Assembly (NCBI GenBank): GCA_013350335.1
Contig: CM023534.1
Coordinates: 1,674,001-1,738,000 of the forward strand
DNA from: Chimonanthus salicifolius
Taxonomy: Eukaryota; Streptophyta; Magnoliopsida; Laurales; Calycanthaceae
Reading direction: 5' to 3'
DNA: 64,000 nt
Below the pieces are notes generated by a model that was not told where the DNA came from, did no database searches, and worked only from the letters and a program-made list of their open reading frames with translations. The position numbers were made by a program, and so were the translations under genes. Numbering within the stretch: the stretch's first letter is position 1; each line of letters starts with the position of its first letter. Positions 58,177 to 64,000 of the stretch are shown one piece after another.

Positions 58177-61005
58177 TACTGAAAATCCCACTAGTGGTAA
58201 AACATATATAACTTGCACTGCGATAAAAACAGAAGGTCTTGATTAAAGCAAATGTTCCAAATGCATGGGAAAGAAACAAATTTAAGGAAACTAAGAGTGA
58301 TTATGAATTGCCTTGACCCCAATTTCCATCCATGGAGAGAATAGAGATTGAAAGAGTTCACAAATCTATACAAAATAGGTTCTAGCAAGAATCTTCATGG
58401 GAACGCCAACATTTTTAAGTGCTAAGTTTTATTTATCACGAAATTCCAACAATCCCACCACCTAGACGGTAATGTCAAAAAAAAACCCAGAGAACTATAG
58501 CTGCACAACAAAATAAATGAACATCCCGATTCACAAAAACCTTAAAGAGTATCAAAAGAAAACTACAGTCCTAAGTTGAATTTCGCAAACCAATGTACAT
58601 GAGTAAGCACCCCTATGTCCAATGGTTTTCGAGTTATAATCTATAAATGCAGATTCATTATTAGAGACCATTGTTTTTTATCAGAGCACAATCCTTACCA
58701 TTTGGCCAAAAAAACATCAAAACTCGGTGACAAAAAGTGAAGAACATAGAAGAATGGACTATTGCCTTTACTTATAAAATGTGAGGCATAAACAATAGTG
58801 ATGCATATAAAGTATAACTGTGGAATAATAGTAGATTCCATGCTATTTCTCTACATTTTTGTTTTTTTTTTTTTTTTGAATGGTTATAATTTTTGTTGAT
58901 AATATAATAATTGTTATTTAAATGAATTATTTAAAAAAATCTGACTGACGCTCTTTCAGCATCTCCCTCTCATGACCTAAACAGCAATTGGCAGCAATGT
59001 GCATGTTCCCACTTCCCAACTAAGCTTTACCCTTTCTTTTGAAGGATTAAGCTTTACTGGGTAAAGTAAACGTTCCAGAAACCATCAGCCATGATACCTT
59101 CTACTAGCACCAGATAAAGCAAAACCATGGACTAGTGTTTCTTCCCCCAAATCACCTAGCTAACCCAAAACCAGAATGAAATTGGCCACCAAAGATTAAT
59201 TAGTTTTAGAGCCAACTGCATTGCCCCCACTAGCCTGGGAGTGAACAATAAATTGAATTTCAACAATCAGGCATTATTTTGAAGAATAATTACAATGAAC
59301 CAAATCAATTTTAGTGTTTCTTCTTTTTTGTTGGATGTCAAATAAAGAAGTATTAACTAAACTCATTTTTGTATAGCATTTTAATATTATTAACGAATAG
59401 AAGCTATCAAAGTCAAATAATTTGTCCTTAGCAGTTTCTGAAGTTTATTAGATTCTTCCATAAATTACCTGCATAAATATAATTGTTTTCACCCATTAAA
59501 GCAAAGAGGTTAAACCTCAGAAAAGAAGAAAAAGTAAATGGCAACATAAAGAAATACTGCTGAAACTAGAAAGTACACAAAATGCAAGACCTAAAATATG
59601 AAGGGACAGAACAAAGTCTCATATGCATGAATCTCAAACAGTGACTGCTAATGAAAGTATCATGCAATCGGGAACCTTAACCAATAAAGTACTGCAAAGA
59701 ACTCCAAGGAAGAAGGGAAGAATTAATCGTTGTTCTTGTGGAATGAAAAGGCTGGAAATATGATTCAGAATTAAATATAGAGTAGCCAATGGAAAAAGAA
59801 CCATTTACTGAAATAGAAAATAACTGATGCAAAGGAAGTGATTCAAAAAGAACTAAAGCAATCATACCTCAGACTTTGTAATGGAAACAAAAAAGAGAAA
59901 AAAAAACTAAAATAACCAACAAGATGTAACTTGACTGACGACTCTTCAAATACAAGGAATTGGAAAAGTAATTCGATAATGTAGCCTAAAAATGCCACAA
60001 ATTGTGGCAATTAAGGATAAACATTGACATAAACAGGAAACTGACCTAAATGAGGTCACGCACTAAACAGGGTATGCATTTCAGCTGGGACAGTTCCAAG
60101 CTCCAAAAAGGAGCAAACCTCTTGGCATCCTGCTTTGAGACAAATGAGTATTTATAAGTTTTTGTAATTTTTAAGAGTACAAAGTGTGCCCTATTTCACA
60201 AAGGAAACTACTAGGAAAGAAATGACAGTGTACATGTATGCAATCAACAGACTGCTGCATATCTTCAAGCGAACAACTGGAAGGAAATTAAAACATAAGA
60301 GAAATAGACCGACTGACAACATTGGGTAGAATCCACCTCAATCAATAGCTATACAGCTTAACGCATAAATATGAACAAAACAGCAATTCAACAACTAAAA
60401 TGAAACTTTCCCTGTATAGTCTACTAAACCTTTTTAATGTCTAAACAGAAAGTTATCCAATAATCACATAAGCATCACAGCAATCACATAAGCACCATAA
60501 ATGTGCATAAATATGACACATACCTTTTGAAGCATAATCTTGCTGAGAGCCTGCGCTCTTCTTGGTGGTAGCTGGGCCAACTCTCATAGGTCTTGTAGAA
60601 CAGAACACTCCATTCATTTCAGTCATGGCACGCAGCTGTTCACTTTCTTCCCCAAACTTCACAAACCCATAGCCTTTTGAACGTCCAGTGGTTCTATCCT
60701 GTAACAACTTTTGCACCTTTAACTGAGGTGTAATGACTCCTGAATGTTTCTTGTAATGTATAGTCTGTAACATCAGAAGCCAGATCACCAACGAATATAG
60801 TATAATCAGGACCATCATCAGGACGCCTTTCTCCAACACTATAGGATGCCCAATTGAGTCTGAAAGTTTGCTCAGAATTAGGCATCATAGTGCCATTGTA
60901 TGTCTGCAGAATTCTTTCTGCAGCTGCACGACTTGCAAACTCCATAAAACCATACCCCTCAGACTGCAAACTCTGCTTGTTCCGGATGACCTTCACTGAA
61001 ACAAC
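54628..61005 (-). CDS. RBP45: RBP45/RBP47-type RNA-binding protein, 3'-terminal five exons
   Basis: Minus-strand exons: 61005-60524, 55344-55289, 55209-55079, 54980-54884 and 54792-54628, all GT-AG and phase-compatible. They encode the second half of RRM1 (VVSVKVIRNKQ, EGYGFMEFASRAAAERIL), RRM2 (YTIFVGDLASDV, SKGYGFVKFGEE, MTEMNGVFCSTRPMRVGPA), a linker (DPNNTT), RRM3 (IFVGGLDLNVTDDHLRQVF, KRCGFVQFAN, MLNGTQLGAQNIRLSWGR) and a Gln/Tyr/Gly-rich tail (YAYGAYPGYGNYQQQQVE). RBP45 proteins bind U-rich or poly-A RNA in the nucleus and join stress granules. Exon 1 (N-terminus) lies right of the window, beyond the LINE. One extra base at 60698-60699 (GTTACAGGATAG where GTTACAGATAG is expected) breaks RRM2 and creates a TAG at 60694-60696. 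Everything else is intact, so a sequencing error or a recent mutation are both possible. The 5.2 kb intron contains the TRIM at 56367-57592. Confidence 0.9.
56103..56182. repeat. Short direct repeat in RBP45 intron
   Basis: ACATTAGAAATGACCACATT occurs at about 56104 and again at about 56163, roughly 59 bases apart. Confidence 0.6.
56367..57592 (-). mobile_element. TRIM-like miniature LTR retrotransposon
   Basis: Direct terminal repeats 56367-56659 (293 bp) and 57269-57592 (324 bp), beginning TGATGTAGAACACGGGAG and ending TCTCGCATCA on the minus strand. Next to the right repeat, the minus strand reads TTGGTTCAGAGCC, close to the tRNA-Met primer-binding site; next to the left repeat is a purine tract (GACCAGGAGAC). 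Flanks GTATG and ATATG are a near-match 5-base duplication. The internal region is only 609 bp and has no gag or pol motif. It sits in an RBP45 intron in the same orientation as the gene. Confidence 0.82.
57888..58092. repeat. Tandem duplication of about 102 bases in RBP45 intron
   Basis: Two adjacent diverged copies starting AAAACCTCACCAAGC and ending AACTACTTTTGTTGAAGAAA. Followed at 58145-58178 by a (GT)n(GA)n microsatellite. Confidence 0.75.
58145..58178. repeat. (GT)n(GA)n compound microsatellite
   Basis: Simple repeat of GT followed directly by GA inside the large RBP45 intron. Confidence 0.85.
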
Positions 61006-61344
61006 CTATACAGCAAAAACTCGTGTCACTAATATAAGGAAAAACAGAGAAATTGGTATGCTTAGAGTAGTGCAACACTGAGGACCTTTTATGGTCCCAG
61101 GTTATCCATTTTTTATCCAAAGGAGATCTACTTTTTTGAACTGAAACAAAGAAATTATCCACTTGTTTCAGCCCCAGGTTATCCACTTACTGTTAAATGA
61201 AGTGTCAACCCACATTCTGGGTTTTCTGCTATTTCGGACAGCACCAACCTGGGGATGAACAATATATATGGAACAGAACCAAAATATGAAGCCAAACAAT
61301 CCCAAAAATGCACACACTACAAATGATTCAGTGCACTGAATATT

Positions 61345-64000
61345 TTTTTTTAATGGTTCATATATTAATAGATAAAAAGAACTGTGCAAATACATATAGA
61401 TCAAGCATAGAAAAGGCAGAAAACAGGCAAAGAAATGCTGCACAGGACAAGGCATCATCCAGGCCAGAACACAAGACAACAAAGAGCTTATGCAAGATGA
61501 ACGCATTCTTTCCAGGTGCATAATAAGGCAGACATGGAGATATTCCTGAAGAGACATAGCCCACGATGCACACTTGGTAACAACACGTCTGACAACCGAC
61601 ACACTGGTCGATGTTGTACCTTTGAAGATCTAGTAATCACGTTCCCACCAAAGGCTCCAAATGGTGGCAAATAAAGATAAATGCCACAAAGCAAAGCATT
61701 TCGATGAGATAGTGTCCCAAGCAAAAGACAACTCAACCACTGATGAAGGCATATCCCAAGCCACACCGAATTGGTCAAGGACAAAGTTCCAGACTTCAGA
61801 AGAGAAGGGACAATGAATAAGGAGATGTTTCGACTCTTCGGAAGCAAGAAGGTAAAAAGGGCAAGCACTAACCATTGTCTCCTCTTTTGCGCAAGTTATC
61901 TTGGGTCAAGATTTAACCCAACCCAGCAATCCAAAGGAAACTAATTGCACTTAGAGGAGCTTTGGAGGACCAAATTTCAGGGTTAACAGTCACAGACGAA
62001 GACGCTTGAAAAATTCCAAGTGACGAAGGACTTACCGGAAAAAGTCCAGTGGAATCAGGCCACCACACAAGGTTGTCCTTCCGCGAAAGTGCGGATCCTA
62101 CAAGAGGAGATGTTGAGAAGAAGATTGGAGTAAGCATTGGCTTCAAGTTCCGATAGGTTACGCCGAAGAGGAATGTCCCAAAAACTTGCCTGCTATTAAT
62201 TGAGTAGAAATCTGAAATGGTACCAGCCTACCTTAGAGAAAGGTGGTAGAGAAGGAAACTGAGAAGCCAAGGAAGAGCTATCACTCCAAGGTTCCATCCA
62301 AAACTTATTTATGTCCCCCCCGGCCAGCCTTAAACTTGATACCTTCTTTAAATTTATCAACACAATCAGCAATAGCTCGCCACATGCCAAAAGCTCTACG
62401 CGGTGTAGGGTTGATAACCCAACCTGAGTTTCCCAATCTGTACTTACAAGTAAAGATAGCCTTCCAAGGAGAATTACCATCATTACCTAATCTCCACAGC
62501 CACTTAGTAAGAAGAGCAATATTGACGGTCTTAATTGGACGCCCCCAGAAGCAGTAGGAAGACAAACTTAATCTCAACTCACAAGATGGTATTTCCTCAA
62601 ATCGTCCTTATCACTCCAAAGGAAGTTCCTCATAATCTTTTTCATCGATTGAATGACTTTGTTGGGGCACTTAAAAGCTGAAAGGAAGTAAACGGGCATC
62701 GCAGAGAGGACAAACTTGAGGAGTGATTAGTCCACCAAAAGATAAGTACTTTCCTTTCCATGAGGATAAGTGTTTGCTAAACTTATAGATGATGGGTTCC
62801 CACAAAGAGTACCCAGGAGAACCAATGCAAAGAGGCAAGCCCAGGTAAGTAGAAGGAAGAGCAGAAGATACACAACTCAAAAGCACCGAAAGAGAAGTAA
62901 GCTCAGTGTTGTCCAAATTGATGTTGAAAACTTCACTCTTTAGGTAATTTATCCGGAGGGCATATGACAAGTCAAACCACCTGACTAAGGCTTGAAGATT
63001 CGAAACAGACTCCTCAGTAGCCTCACAAAATGATAGTGTCATCCACAAACTGTAAATGCTGGGTCTGCAAAAAAGAGTCACCAATACTAAAGCCATGAAG
63101 AAGGTTGAAATCAACCGCTTTAGAAATAAGAAGACTACGCGATTCCACAACCATAATGAACAGTGCAGGAGAGAGCAGGTCACCTTGACGAATACCCTTG
63201 GAACTATTGAAAAAGCCTTTAGAAGATCCCTAGACTAGAATAGAAAAATGTGCAAAAGATGCACACTCAAACATCCATAAACACCATTTCCTACTAAAAC
63301 CCATGTTGAACAACACGTACAGTAGGAAGTGTCAATCCACCATATCATAAGGCTTTCTCCAAATTCAACTTGCGAGTAACACATTTCCTAAAGGCATTAA
63401 GTTGGGAGTCAATACACTCATGAGCAAAGATCACTGCATCCATAATTTGACACCCCTCAACAGCAGTAGATTGTGAAGGAGAGATTAGCTTAGGTAGAAG
63501 GGTTTTGAGTCTGTTGGCTAAGACCTTGACAAGAATCTTATAGGGGCTGCCGAGAAGACTAGGCATGAAATCAGAAAGTGAAGAAGCATCATCTTTCTAC
63601 ACCAAAACAAGAAAAGTAGCACCCATCTCCTTAGGAATAGAAGCTCTTTGGTGGAATTCCTCGATGAAGGCAATGAGATCTAGTTTCACAATGTCCCAAA
63701 ACACTTTGAAGAAAGCAATGGGAAAAGCATCTGGCCCAAGAGCATGATCCACACTAAGGTCCCAAACAGCATTTTTTACTTCATCCTCTGTAAAAGGTCG
63801 CTCAATGGAAGATGCATCGGTAATCGAGATGGACCTGAAAGGTAAACCAGCTATGGGTAGTCTCTAAAAAGAATTGGTAGAATATAACTCCTTAAAGTGG
63901 TTGAGAACAATAGAGATAATATCCTCCTTAGCTATCAGCCAGTCACTACTAAATCACCAACATTAAGGGATCTAATATTGTTAACTCTTCTATGAGCGGA
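61345..64000 (-). mobile_element. L1-like LINE, degenerate, continues past the window
   Basis: Minus-strand non-LTR retrotransposon in an RBP45 intron, same orientation as the gene. From high to low coordinates: endonuclease-RT linker (RPFTEDEVKNAVWDLS, about 63760), RT palm (SPYKILVKVLANRLKTLLPK, EGCQIMDAVIFAHECIDS, about 63345-63566) and the catalytic box read as QFVDDTIIF, with a frame change, near 63040. Then LRINYLKSEVFNIN and YLGLPLCIGSP (62800-62930), KTVNIALLTKWLWRLGND (about 62525) and the zinc-binding zf-RVT tail (HLLIHCPFSSEVWNFVLDQF, LFATIWSLWWERD, 61630-61830). It ends in a 9-base A run (T run at 61345-61353). Stops and frameshifts make it inactive. Confidence 0.9.

Overview
This is a stretch of nuclear DNA from a flowering plant. 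Four interrupted plant genes sit in AT-rich sequence packed with LTR retrotransposons, SINEs, MITEs, a TRIM and a LINE. The species cannot be named from the sequence; a eudicot or magnoliid with a mid-to-large, repeat-rich genome is the best guess. No bacterial, organellar or CRISPR features were seen.

Layout. 1-1.8 kb: degenerate minus-strand Ty1/copia gag-protease remnant. 2.44-2.73 kb: first two coding exons of a CRIPT (cysteine-rich PDZ-binding protein) homologue on the minus strand; its remaining exons are not in the window. 4.2-24.5 kb: a nested Ty3/gypsy cluster. The outer element H (4217-24506, TSD TCGGT) is a deleted chromovirus-like element. It was hit by a solo LTR S1 (16694-23119), which was itself hit by a solo LTR S2 (19068-22296, TSD GGAGG). 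H was also hit by a full-length element G1 (5006-15394, TSD ATGGC) with 3.6 kb LTRs. S1, S2, G1 and a further solo LTR S3 (26192-28236, TSD TTAAA) belong to one LTR family. The two G1 LTRs differ by one substitution and a 2-base poly-T difference, so G1 is very young, yet its pol is broken and internally deleted.

28.3-29.3 kb: a 0.92 kb double-hairpin element. 29.7-33.4 kb: plus-strand three-exon gene for a coiled-coil protein of the At1g50660/At3g20350 (USO1-like) type, with two apparent 1-base frame changes in exon 1. 34-41 kb: SINEs and a decayed plus-strand copia pol carrying nested MITE and SINE insertions. 41.1-43.7 kb: complete three-exon minus-strand CASP-like membrane protein gene (177 aa) with a Stowaway MITE and a SINE in intron 2. 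44-54 kb: AT-rich intergenic DNA with SINEs, hAT-type MITEs built from a self-complementary GATATCGGCC motif, and an LTR-like scrap. 54.6-61.0 kb: five 3'-terminal exons of an RBP45-type three-RRM RNA-binding protein gene on the minus strand, with a TRIM in one intron and an L1-like LINE (61.35 kb to the window end) in another. One apparent 1-base insertion breaks RRM2.

No clearly new enzymatic system is visible. The most interesting signals are the young but defective G1 element (implying mobilisation in trans), a conserved hairpin and dense palindrome arrays in its LTR family, the GATATCGGCC hAT-MITE family with recognisable target-site duplications, and single-base frame changes in two otherwise intact host genes.
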